Positions 1-6,265 of a stretch of DNA of 12,263 bases are shown piece by piece (the stretch's first letter is position 1; every line of letters begins with the position of its first letter). The translations under genes were made by a program, and so were the position numbers. The notes below the pieces were generated by a model. The model was given only the letters and a program-made list of their open reading frames with translations, searched no databases and was not told the DNA's origin. Source of the stretch: an uncultured Nitrospina sp. (GTDB lineage Bacteria; Nitrospinota; Nitrospinia; Nitrospinales; VA-1); NCBI GenBank assembly GCA_950072225.1, contig CATMOP010000025.1, positions 1-12,263 on the forward strand, in the 5' to 3' direction.

Positions 1-297
1 ATACTTAACAAATTTATGCTTCATTCCCTCTAAGTTGCCCAGCATTTCGATAAGACGGTCTTTAGGGTTCGGGAGCTTCTCCAGCTCTTCAAACCAGGAT
101 TCAATGGTTTCTTTACGATGATCCAGAACTTCAGAAATCAGATCCGCTTTGGTCTTGAAGTAATAATGCACGTTCCCCAAAGGAACTCCGGAATCCTCGG
201 CAATGTCGGCAAGAGAAGTCTTGCTATAGCCAACTTGATGAAACAACTTCCCGGCGGAATCCACCAACCTCTCCCTTTTGTCACTGGTTCTTGGCAT
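1..297 (-). CDS. TetR/AcrR-family transcriptional regulator (3' end outside window)
   Basis: This is the N-terminal 99 residues of a TetR-family repressor; the gene runs off the left edge without a stop. The start is the ATG complementary to 295-297 (MPRTSDKRERLVDSAGKLF). The DNA-binding helix-turn-helix spans about residues 26-48 and has the family pattern, with TSLADIAEDSGVP followed by the recognition-helix stretch NVHYYFKTKADL. After that the ligand-binding helical domain begins; it is too short here to suggest an inducer. A strong promoter and a perfect palindrome lie directly upstream (see those entries), so negative autoregulation is likely. The gene lies downstream of the class V PLP enzyme on the same strand but has its own promoter. 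Family assignment is sure; target genes and ligand are unknown. Confidence 0.93.
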   Translation of the reverse strand, partial: MPRTSDKRERLVDSAGKLFHQVGYSKTSLADIAEDSGVPLGNVHYYFKTKADLISEVLDHRKETIESWFEELEKLPNPKDRLIEMLGNLEGMKHKFVKY

Positions 298-313
298 CGT
301 TCTCAAATATTAG

Positions 314-329
314 TTAGTCAAATGACTAA
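314..329. promoter_or_regulatory. Palindromic operator, probable TetR-family autoregulatory site
   Basis: The site is a perfect inverted repeat, TTAGTCA-AA-TGACTAA (7-bp arms, 2-bp spacer), lying 16 bases upstream of the TetR-family start codon. It abuts the -10 element of the regulator's promoter, so a bound dimer would cover the transcription start. Size and placement are typical of TetR-family operators. That this regulator binds it is inferred from position. Confidence 0.75.
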
Positions 330-357
330 TATTAATACAAGGCTTGATTTTTGTCAA
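329..357 (-). promoter_or_regulatory. Sigma-70-type promoter of the TetR-family gene
   Basis: On the minus strand a consensus -35 TTGACA (357-352) is followed after exactly 17 bases by -10 TAATAT (334-329, five of six consensus positions). Transcription would start within the palindrome at 314-329 and leave a leader of roughly 25 bases. This is the best-looking promoter in the window. Confidence 0.78.
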
Positions 358-418
358 GCTTAAATAAAAAACATTTTATGCCCGTTACCAACCAGACAGG
401 AATAAATACCAACTAGGG

Positions 419-1552
419 CTAATTTTTCAGATATTTATCCAGCAGATCGAAGCACCTGAGGATTTCATCTTCGCTGTTGTAAAAATGTGGAGAGAGGCGA
501 ACCAGGCCATCTCGCACGGTGATCTTGACCTTGTTCTCCAGCATCCAATCATAGAGTCGACTGACGTCCTGATTCATTACAAAAGCAATATTGCCGGAGC
601 GTTCCTCCGGTTGGGTGGAGCTGTATATTTTCAGTCCGCGCTTTTGAAGTTGTTCGAGAATCGTATCGCCCAGGGCCATCACCCGCTGTTCGATATTTTC
701 AATTCCTGTTTCCAGTAGCAGGTCCAGCGCTGCACCAAACGCGTGGATGCTCATCGTGTTGGGCGAACCTTCTTCGAAACGTTGCGCGTCCGGCCTGAAG
801 GCAAATTCGTAATTCATGAAGTCTGCCGCGTTGACCATATTCCCCCATCCCACTGTTACCGGATACACTTTTTCCAGAACCTTCCTGGAAATATAGAATC
901 CGCCCAGCCCTTCGACACTGAGCATCCACTTGTGCCCGTCGGCAGAGAGAAAATCGATATGGTCGCGTTTCACATCCATCGGCAAGAGTCCCAGACTTTG
1001 AATGGCATCGACGCAAAACAGGATGCCCTTTTCCTTGCAGAAAGCGCCAATGCGGTTGAGATCACAGCGGAACCCGCTGTTGCATTCCACGGAACTGATA
1101 GAAATGAGTCTCGTCCGTGCGTCAACCTGTTTGACCAGATCGTCAAATAGCACCCGCCCTTCGATAGCATGAACCATGCGGGTTTCTACTCCCAGGCGTT
1201 TCAGGTTCCACCAGGGATAAACATTGGAGGGGAACTCGATGTCGGGGATAACCACATTGTCGCCTGACTTCCAATCCAGTCCGTTAGCAACAATAGAAAG
1301 ACCTTCAGAAGTATTTTTGACGAAAGCCACCTCATCCGTTTCGGCGTTGATGAGTCGGGCAAAACTTTTCCGGGCCTGTTCGATCCCAACCATCCAGGTT
1401 TCGTAATGGGCGGTACCAAAACGGGTGGCATCATCAACAAACTCAGTCACCACTTTGCGCACCCGCTCCGGCAATGGGGCCACCCGTGCATGATCGAAAA
1501 AGATCAGTTCCTCCGTCACCGGAAACTCTTTCCTTATTTTTTCAAGGTTCAA
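419..1552 (-). CDS. Aminotransferase class V-fold PLP-dependent enzyme
   Basis: A 377-residue fold-type I PLP enzyme of the class V (NifS/SufS, isopenicillin-N-epimerase-like) group. Visible motifs: a phosphate-binding NTSEG at 80-84, VDAIQS at 181-186 with the Asp that contacts the pyridine nitrogen and the following Gln, and SADGHKW at 203-209 where Lys208 should form the Schiff base. Near the C-terminus VRLSPHFYN (351-359) carries the Arg expected to bind the substrate carboxylate. The conserved mobile-loop cysteine of cysteine desulfurases is not there (KITVRDGLVRLSP instead), so desulfurase activity is unlikely. The start is TTG (1552-1550) behind a G-rich stretch about 8 bases away; no ATG fits the family N-terminus better. 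It follows dinB by 83 bases on the same strand and may be co-transcribed. The substrate cannot be told from sequence. Confidence 0.9.
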   Translation of the reverse strand: MNLEKIRKEFPVTEELIFFDHARVAPLPERVRKVVTEFVDDATRFGTAHYETWMVGIEQARKSFARLINAETDEVAFVKNTSEGLSIVANGLDWKSGDNVVIPDIEFPSNVYPWWNLKRLGVETRMVHAIEGRVLFDDLVKQVDARTRLISISSVECNSGFRCDLNRIGAFCKEKGILFCVDAIQSLGLLPMDVKRDHIDFLSADGHKWMLSVEGLGGFYISRKVLEKVYPVTVGWGNMVNAADFMNYEFAFRPDAQRFEEGSPNTMSIHAFGAALDLLLETGIENIEQRVMALGDTILEQLQKRGLKIYSSTQPEERSGNIAFVMNQDVSRLYDWMLENKVKITVRDGLVRLSPHFYNSEDEILRCFDLLDKYLKN

Positions 1553-1635
1553 AACTAAATCCCCCCAACCCCAGTTATATCCTCTTCATTTGCCTTCATG
1601 CCCCGAATGGGGTAGCTGAGGTGATTTACAACGCC

Positions 1636-2820
1636 TCAGTTAGCGTCACGCTGATTACTTCGCGCACGCAAAATGGAACGGAACCCATATTTATGACGGA
1701 TACGGTCGATACCCTGATACAGGTCGTCCCAACATTGTCCGCCTTTACTATCAAACAAACCTTCCTGCCGATAAGGGGTTGCGGTCAACGAAGTGAACGC
1801 GATACCGATGAGGCGCACCCGCACCCGGCGCGTAAATAGCTTGCGGAGCAATCCCGCGCCGATCTTAAATAATGTATGATCTTCCGCCGTTGGCATCTCC
1901 AGAGTTTTTGATCGGGTCACCGTCTTAAAATCAGAGTACCGCAGTTTCAACGTCACCGTACGGGCAAACAGTTTATTTTCTCTTAGCTGGCCCGCCGCTT
2001 TTTCGGTCAGGTAACTGAGTGTGGACTCGAGAAATAATGGGTCTGCCGAGTCCATCTCCAATGTCGTCTCGCGGCTGATGGAGCGCGGGTCTTCTACTTC
2101 GCCGATGACCGGACTGTCACTGATTCCCCTGGCCTTGCTATAAAGGGACACGCCCCATTTGCCATAAGCTTCTTCGAGCAATTCAAGTGGCAGGCGAGCA
2201 AGGTCGCCCACGGATTTGATGCCCATGCGGCGTAGTTCGGCTCCGCCTTTCGGCCCGATTCCCGGAATGCGTTGAATAGGGAGCGGCGCCAGAAATCTTT
2301 GTTCCATTCCCGGTGCGATCCACAGCATTCCATTGGGTTTGCAATAAGCCGAGGCGATCTTGGCCAGCAGTTTGTTGGAGGCAATACCAATGGAAGCGTT
2401 CAGCCCCAACGCCTCAAGAATCTCGTTGCGAATCTTTTCCGCCGACTTCAGAACTGGACCGTGCAGTCTTTCACATCCAGTCAAATCGACAAACGCCTCA
2501 TCGAGGGACATCGGTTCCACCAAGGGGGAATAGCGTTTTAAAATTTCAAACACCTTTGCCGAATATTCGCTGTAACGCCGGTGTGAACCACTCAGAAAAA
2601 TAGCGTGCGGACACAACCGCTTGGCTTGGGCAATCGGCATCGCGGAATGAACACCATACCGCCTCACCGCATAAGACGCTGCCGCCACCACTCCCCGGCC
2701 ATCCGGATCGCCTCCTACTATGACCGGCTTTCCTTTCAGGGAAGGGTCGAGCGCCTCTTCCACCGACACGAAGAATGCGTCCATATCCACGTGCAAAATT
2801 TTGCGTAGTTCCGTGTTCAT
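1636..2820 (-). CDS. dinB: DNA polymerase IV (Y-family translesion polymerase)
   Basis: A 394-residue Y-family polymerase that extends mismatched or lesion-containing primers during the SOS response. The palm carries the metal-binding acidic residues in HVDMDAFF (Asp12, with Asp14 nearby) and SLDEAF (Asp107, Glu108). Phe17 sits at the steric-gate position that excludes ribonucleotides. The helix-hairpin-helix thumb is visible as IPGIGPKGGAELRRMGI, followed by the little-finger domain. Near the C-terminus QEGLF (352-356) matches the QxxLF-type sliding-clamp-binding peptide, then comes the family tail with RHKYGFRSILRA. The ATG overlaps the lexA stop by one base (TAATG, 2822-2818), which fixes the start and implies translational coupling. 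Length is slightly above the E. coli protein (351 residues) because of the C-terminal clamp-binding region. No inactivating change is seen. Confidence 0.97.
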   Translation of the reverse strand: MNTELRKILHVDMDAFFVSVEEALDPSLKGKPVIVGGDPDGRGVVAAASYAVRRYGVHSAMPIAQAKRLCPHAIFLSGSHRRYSEYSAKVFEILKRYSPLVEPMSLDEAFVDLTGCERLHGPVLKSAEKIRNEILEALGLNASIGIASNKLLAKIASAYCKPNGMLWIAPGMEQRFLAPLPIQRIPGIGPKGGAELRRMGIKSVGDLARLPLELLEEAYGKWGVSLYSKARGISDSPVIGEVEDPRSISRETTLEMDSADPLFLESTLSYLTEKAAGQLRENKLFARTVTLKLRYSDFKTVTRSKTLEMPTAEDHTLFKIGAGLLRKLFTRRVRVRLIGIAFTSLTATPYRQEGLFDSKGGQCWDDLYQGIDRIRHKYGFRSILRARSNQRDAN

Positions 2821-3410
2821 TACCCAAACTTGCGTAATACACCAATGACCACGCCCTGGATGGCAAAGTCGCCTTCACGAACGATGATCGGTTTCATATC
2901 CGGGTGGGCGGGTTGCAGGCGCACCCGGCCTTTTTCCCGATAAAACCGTTTCAAGGTGGCCTGGTCGTTATCGATCAACGCCACCACCGTTTCTCCGTTT
3001 TCGGCTACATTGCGCCGTTCAATGATCACGTAATCGCCGTCCTGGATATGATCTTCGATCATCGAATTGCCTTTGACCCGAAGGACAAAGATGTCCTTGT
3101 CTCCGGCATCGGGCAACAGGGCCACCACTTCACGGTGGTCCAGAACCTCAATCGGCTTGCCCGCCGCAATATTCCCCAGCAACGGGTATTCCCGGACAGG
3201 TTCTTCCACCACTTCAATTGCCCGACTCAAGTTATGTTGCTTACGAATCAAGCCCTTCTGTTCCAAATGGACCAGGTGCTTGTGCACCGTTGCCGGAGAA
3301 CTGAGCTGGAACCGTTTGCCAATTTCCACAATGCTCGGCGCATAGCCCTTGGAACGGATATGCTCCTTGAGATAATCATAAATCTCTCGCTGACGTTTGG
3401 TGAGATGCAT
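2820..3410 (-). CDS. lexA: LexA SOS repressor (self-cleaving serine peptidase)
   Basis: A 196-residue LexA. The N-terminal winged helix (about 1-65) begins with the typical LTKRQREIYDYLKEHI and has the recognition region SSPATVHKHLVHLE. The C-terminal S24 peptidase-like domain has the self-cleavage site Ala83-Gly84 (NIAAGKP), the nucleophile Ser116 in VKGNSMIED and the general base Lys154 in ATLKRFY. These match E. coli Ala84-Gly85, Ser119 and Lys156 in order and spacing. RecA filaments on single-stranded DNA would trigger cleavage and derepress the regulon. It is the first gene of the lexA-dinB unit, with a recognisable promoter at 3448-3476. No textbook SOS box (CTG-N10-CAG or GAAC-N4-GTTC) is visible upstream; an imperfect palindrome over the -10 is the best operator candidate. 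Confidence 0.97.
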   Translation of the reverse strand: MHLTKRQREIYDYLKEHIRSKGYAPSIVEIGKRFQLSSPATVHKHLVHLEQKGLIRKQHNLSRAIEVVEEPVREYPLLGNIAAGKPIEVLDHREVVALLPDAGDKDIFVLRVKGNSMIEDHIQDGDYVIIERRNVAENGETVVALIDNDQATLKRFYREKGRVRLQPAHPDMKPIIVREGDFAIQGVVIGVLRKFG

Positions 3411-3447
3411 CTTCTAATCCCCCTATACGGGTTTCCTCATATCACTT

Positions 3448-3476
3448 ATAGTAGGCGAAAAAAACACGAAAATCAA
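3448..3476 (-). promoter_or_regulatory. Probable lexA-dinB promoter
   Basis: On the minus strand -35 TTGATT (3476-3471) is spaced 17 bases from -10 TACTAT (3453-3448), about 38 bases upstream of the lexA ATG. An imperfect 21-base palindrome (3435-3455, arms CCT...AGG and TAT...ATA) overlaps the -10 and could be a LexA operator of a non-standard type. The promoter call is moderate and the operator call is weak. Confidence 0.5.
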
Positions 3477-3554
3477 CTGCTAGCCGCAGGGGCAATGAGT
3501 AACCGCTTTATTTGGCAAGCAAAGAGATTGGCGGCTTGATGAGCCTTTGCCCAA

Positions 3555-3583
3555 TTGCCTCCCACGCTAGTGGGTGGTATCTT
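3555..3583 (+). promoter_or_regulatory. Possible arsC promoter with hairpin in the spacer
   Basis: A -35-like TTGCCT (3555-3560) is separated by 17 bases from a -10-like TATCTT (3578-3583). The spacer contains the perfect inverted repeat CCCAC-GCTA-GTGGG (3561-3574). If used, transcription would begin at about 3590, where the GTG start codon of the arsenate reductase lies, giving a leaderless mRNA. The elements match consensus only partly (about four of six each). Confidence 0.35.
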
Positions 3584-3589
3584 GAGGGC

Positions 3590-4021
3590 GTGAGAGACAA
3601 ACTGAAAATACTGTTTTTGTGTACCGGCAATTCGTGCCGAAGCCAGATGGCTGAGGGCTGGGCCCGGCATTTGAAGAGCGACTCCATCCAGCCATTTTCA
3701 GCCGGACTCGAGGCGCATGGGCTCAATCCTAACGCGGTGCAGGTGATGCAAGAGGCCGGGGTCGACATCACCGGTCAGAAGTCACAAAAGGTGAAGGAAG
3801 TGGAAACCATTCCTTTTGATTTCGTGATCACCGTATGCGGGCACGCCGATGAGAACTGCCCGGTTTTCACCTGCGCCACAACGGTCGTGCATTGCGGATT
3901 TGATGACCCGCCAAAGCTTGCACAAAACGCAAAAACGGAAGAGGAAGCCCTGGATCATTATCGCAGGGTGCGGGATGAGATTCGCACCTTCATCGAAACC
4001 CTGCCAGGAATCTTGCGGTGA
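3590..4021 (+). CDS. arsC: Thioredoxin-type arsenate reductase (LMW protein-tyrosine-phosphatase fold)
   Basis: From the GTG at 3590 this is a 143-residue protein of the low-molecular-weight phosphatase fold, the length expected for Staphylococcus/Bacillus-type ArsC. It has the P-loop CTGNSCR (Cys11-Arg17, CX5R) directly after the first strand KILFL. The redox pair Cys83 and Cys90 lies in VCGHADENCP, and Asp105 in FDDPP is the general acid. These sit one residue from Cys10, Cys82, Cys89 and Asp105 of the S. aureus enzyme, so all three cysteines of the arsenate-to-arsenite relay are present. Earlier in-frame ATGs at 3512 and 3539 would add 26 or 17 residues unlike the family, so GTG is preferred, although the GAGGG before it is too close for a normal ribosome site. 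No arsR or arsenite pump is adjacent. A plain LMW phosphatase is less likely given the cysteine pair. Confidence 0.9.
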   Translation: MRDKLKILFLCTGNSCRSQMAEGWARHLKSDSIQPFSAGLEAHGLNPNAVQVMQEAGVDITGQKSQKVKEVETIPFDFVITVCGHADENCPVFTCATTVVHCGFDDPPKLAQNAKTEEEALDHYRRVRDEIRTFIETLPGILR

Positions 4022-4025
4022 CAAC

Positions 4026-5102
4026 ATGAAAAAGTTCGCTATTGTCTTTTTGCTGGCTCTCGCGCTATTTGTGAATTGTTCCATGGGGGAAGGTACTACC
4101 ACGCGCATTGCCATAGTCGGTGATACCGGAACCGGCGAACGGGGTTACGCACCAGGTTTTTCTGCCGTGCAAAATGCCATGCGCAATAAAATACCGGACG
4201 CGTTACTGCATCTTGGCGATTTCGTTTACCAGCCTGAACCGTTTCCCAACTCCTGCCCGGACCGATACATAGAGGAAATCAAAAAAACTTTGGTCGTGCC
4301 TTATCCCCTGCGCCTTTTTGTCGCTGGCGATAACGACCTGCCACCAAAAAAATGGAAACCGAAAGCTTCGGGTTGCTGGGATAAAATCGACCCTCTTGAC
4401 TCCGGTTTCGATCGTTCTGACCAACACAATCCACAACCTCGTAATTTTGAAGGCACCCGGGTGGTGGGTAACACGCTGATAGGGATTATCCATCATTATC
4501 CCTGGCAGGACCCAACCCCGTGGCTACAGCCGCGTATTACAGAAGCCCGAAAAAAAGGCCTCTGGGTCATTCTCGCCGTCCATGAACCGGCACTCACCAC
4601 CGCATGGTATTTGGACAAACGCCACACGGCTCTAAAGCAGTTGAATGCTCTGAAACCCGACCTGGTGTTTGCGGGCAACCAGCACTCTTACGAACGGTTT
4701 CATTCCATGAGCCCGGTCGAGGATGGCGCATTCAAGGTTGTCAAATCAGAATCCGGGAAATACCAAAGCGGGGACGGAACGATCCACATTGTTTCAGGTG
4801 GAGGCGGAGCCACCTTTAAACCTTTTGCCGACATGCAGAAAAATGAAAAGCACACCGCGCCAAAAGATGTATTTGACGCGTTGGCCAAAAGGGCACTGAT
4901 GAACCATTTTATTATCCTGGATATCTCACGGGATGTTTTGAAAGGAACGGTCTGGCGGGTATGCGTGCAGGATAATCCGGATGATAAATGGAGTCCCCGG
5001 TGGAAAGCACGAAAAAAATTCTGGAACACCATCACTTTGGAATGCGATGGCAAACCGGAAGGGGTGACCATTTATGAAGAGTTCAGCTTATCGCGGCAAT
5101 AA
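4026..5102 (+). CDS. Exported calcineurin-like metallophosphoesterase (purple-acid-phosphatase-like)
   Basis: A 358-residue secreted metallophosphoesterase. The N-terminus is a signal peptide (MKK followed by a hydrophobic run to about residue 17); Cys18 could be a lipidation site, but FVNC is a poor lipobox. The metal-site motifs appear in family order: GDTG (32-35), HLGDFVY (62-68, Asp65), GDND (101-104) where GNH[DE] is usual, VHEP with His186, and GNQHSYERF (217-225) where GHxHxYER is usual. GDxG, GDxxY and xYER resemble purple acid phosphatases. A glycine-rich VSGGGGATF (256-264) is also typical of that fold. Substitution of Asn218 for the first His of GHxH and of GDND for GNHD may change metal binding or activity. 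The start ATG lies 4 bases after the arsC stop and the two are surely co-transcribed. Substrate unknown; the likely location is periplasm or cell surface. Confidence 0.85.
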   Translation: MKKFAIVFLLALALFVNCSMGEGTTTRIAIVGDTGTGERGYAPGFSAVQNAMRNKIPDALLHLGDFVYQPEPFPNSCPDRYIEEIKKTLVVPYPLRLFVAGDNDLPPKKWKPKASGCWDKIDPLDSGFDRSDQHNPQPRNFEGTRVVGNTLIGIIHHYPWQDPTPWLQPRITEARKKGLWVILAVHEPALTTAWYLDKRHTALKQLNALKPDLVFAGNQHSYERFHSMSPVEDGAFKVVKSESGKYQSGDGTIHIVSGGGGATFKPFADMQKNEKHTAPKDVFDALAKRALMNHFIILDISRDVLKGTVWRVCVQDNPDDKWSPRWKARKKFWNTITLECDGKPEGVTIYEEFSLSRQ

Positions 5103-5107
5103 AAAAA

Positions 5108-5140
5108 CCCCGTGCAGATTATTCTGAGATCTGTACGGGG
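5108..5140. terminator. Bidirectional intrinsic terminator between phosphoesterase and mdh
   Basis: A 12-bp stem, CCCCGTGCAGAT (5108-5119) against ATCTGTACGGGG (5129-5140), with a single G-T wobble and a 9-base loop. On the minus strand it is followed directly by seven Ts (complement of 5107-5101), making a textbook terminator for mdh. On the plus strand it is followed by a weaker T-rich run (GTGGTTTTCTTTT) that can serve the phosphoesterase. It lies between two convergent genes. Confidence 0.92.
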
Positions 5141-5151
5141 GTGGTTTTCTT

Positions 5152-6105
5152 TTATTTGGATTGCGCAAGAATCGCGTCTACTTCATCGCAGGTTTTTTTC
5201 ACCTCCTGCGCTGATGCATTCAGGGCGGCCGTTTCTTCCTCGGTCATTTTCAGTTCAATGACCTTCTCGATTCCGTGGATGCCCATCATAACGGGAACAC
5301 CAAAAAATATCCCGCTCCAGCCGTACTCCCCTTCCAGGTAAGCGGTACAAGGGAGAATGCGGCGTTTGTCCTGCAAAATCGCCTCAATCATTTTCACGAC
5401 TGAAGCGCCGGGCGCGTAAAAGGCACTGCCGGTTTTAAGCAGCCCGACGATTTCCGCCCCGCCTTTTCGTGTGCGTTCCACCACCCGGTCGATCTGTTCC
5501 TGAGTCATCAATTCGGTGATCGAGATGCCCGATACTGAAGTGTAACGGGGTAGCGGAACCATGGAGTCGCCATGCCCCCCAAGAACCATTGCGTCCACAT
5601 CCACCAGTGAGCATCCCAACTCCAGCGAAACAAAAGTCCGCAAACGGGCCGAGTCGAGCACGCCAGCCATGCCGATGATCTTGTTCTTAGGCAGGTTCCC
5701 GGTTTTCTTGGCCATGTACACCATGGCATCCAGCGGGTTCGACACCACAATGACAATCGGATCGCGGGAATGCTCCATGATCTTCTCTGTCACCGATTGC
5801 ACAATTTTAGCGTTGGTAGCGAGAAGGTCTTCGCGGCTCATGCCCGGCTTACGAGGCAAGCCCGCCGTGATCACCACAATATCCGAATTCGCGGTATCTT
5901 TATAATCGTTGGTTCCTGTCACCAGGCTATCGAAAACCTGCAGGCAACTCGACTCCTGCAAATCCAGAGCTTTTCCTTGCGGGACCCCTTCAATAATATC
6001 AATGATCACTACATCGCCGAGGTTTTTATAAGCTGTCAACTGAGCAACGGTGGAGCCAACCTGACCCGCGCCAACTACCGTGATTTTTTTTCTTGCGCTT
6101 GGCAT
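5152..6105 (-). CDS. mdh: Malate dehydrogenase (NAD-dependent, LDH-like type)
   Basis: A 317-residue enzyme interconverting malate and oxaloacetate with NAD(H) in the TCA or reductive TCA cycle. The Rossmann motif GAGQVG (12-17) begins the cofactor domain and Asp36 at the end of the second strand favours NAD over NADP. The substrate loop GLPRKPGMSREDLL (82-95) has Arg85 where lactate dehydrogenases have Gln, which marks it as malate-specific, plus Arg91. Asp151 and Arg154 (DSAR) and the catalytic His178 (GGHGDS) complete the active site. The ATG at 6105 has a good ribosome site (GAGGA, 5 bases away). It lies downstream of icd on the same strand across a 160-base gap full of hairpins, and ends at a strong terminator. 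Length and motifs are normal. Confidence 0.97.
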   Translation of the reverse strand: MPSARKKITVVGAGQVGSTVAQLTAYKNLGDVVIIDIIEGVPQGKALDLQESSCLQVFDSLVTGTNDYKDTANSDIVVITAGLPRKPGMSREDLLATNAKIVQSVTEKIMEHSRDPIVIVVSNPLDAMVYMAKKTGNLPKNKIIGMAGVLDSARLRTFVSLELGCSLVDVDAMVLGGHGDSMVPLPRYTSVSGISITELMTQEQIDRVVERTRKGGAEIVGLLKTGSAFYAPGASVVKMIEAILQDKRRILPCTAYLEGEYGWSGIFFGVPVMMGIHGIEKVIELKMTEEETAALNASAQEVKKTCDEVDAILAQSK

Positions 6106-6125
6106 AGCAGTCCTCTACATGAAAG

Positions 6126-6144
6126 CAAACCTGAACCAGGTTTG
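6126..6144. repeat. Hairpin in the mdh leader (icd-mdh intergenic, 1 of 3)
   Basis: Perfect 8-bp inverted repeat CAAACCTG-AAC-CAGGTTTG with a 3-base loop, 21 bases upstream of the mdh start codon and just before its ribosome-binding region. It lacks a T-run, so it is not an intrinsic terminator. It could influence mdh translation or stabilise a processed 5' end. Confidence 0.6.
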
Positions 6145-6156
6145 ACCTGTTAATAG

Positions 6157-6177
6157 CCGCCGGGCCACGCCCGGTGG
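6157..6177. repeat. GC-rich hairpin (icd-mdh intergenic, 2 of 3)
   Basis: A 9-bp stem CCGCCGGGC (6157-6165) against GCCCGGTGG (6169-6177), with one G-T wobble and a 3-base loop. It is very GC-rich compared with the flanking intergenic sequence. No T-tract follows on either strand. It could be a REP-like element or an RNA-stability hairpin. Confidence 0.6.
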
Positions 6178-6197
6178 AAATTTGGTAATGGCTTCCT

Positions 6198-6239
6198 GAG
6201 CTGAGATAGCTCTGTGCTAGCTAAGTAGAGCTATCGCTC
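6198..6239. repeat. Long stem-loop after icd (icd-mdh intergenic, 3 of 3)
   Basis: Inverted repeat with arms GAGC plus GATAGCTCT (6198-6201, 6205-6213) against AGAGCTATC plus GCTC (6227-6239). This gives 13 base pairs interrupted by a 3-base bulge, with a 13-base loop that itself contains the palindrome CTAG. It lies 26 bases past the icd stop on the minus strand. There is no T-run, so it looks like a transcript 3'-end protector or attenuator rather than a canonical terminator. Confidence 0.6.
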
Positions 6240-6265
6240 GTTGCCAGCGAAGGTTCTCCACAAGA

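Noticed and set aside
342..359. Inverted repeat GCTTGA...TCAAGC as a terminator of the class V gene
   Set aside because: Six base pairs, no T-run on the minus strand after it, and it overlaps the -35 element of the TetR-family promoter, which explains the sequence better.
419..1552. Cysteine desulfurase (SufS/NifS) assignment
   Set aside because: The loop that should carry the catalytic cysteine reads KITVRDGLVRLSP; only the general PLP fold motifs match.
2904..3539. Open frame of 211 codons on the plus strand opposite lexA
   Set aside because: It lies almost wholly antisense to a clear lexA with all catalytic residues; its translation has no recognisable domain and no convincing ribosome site.
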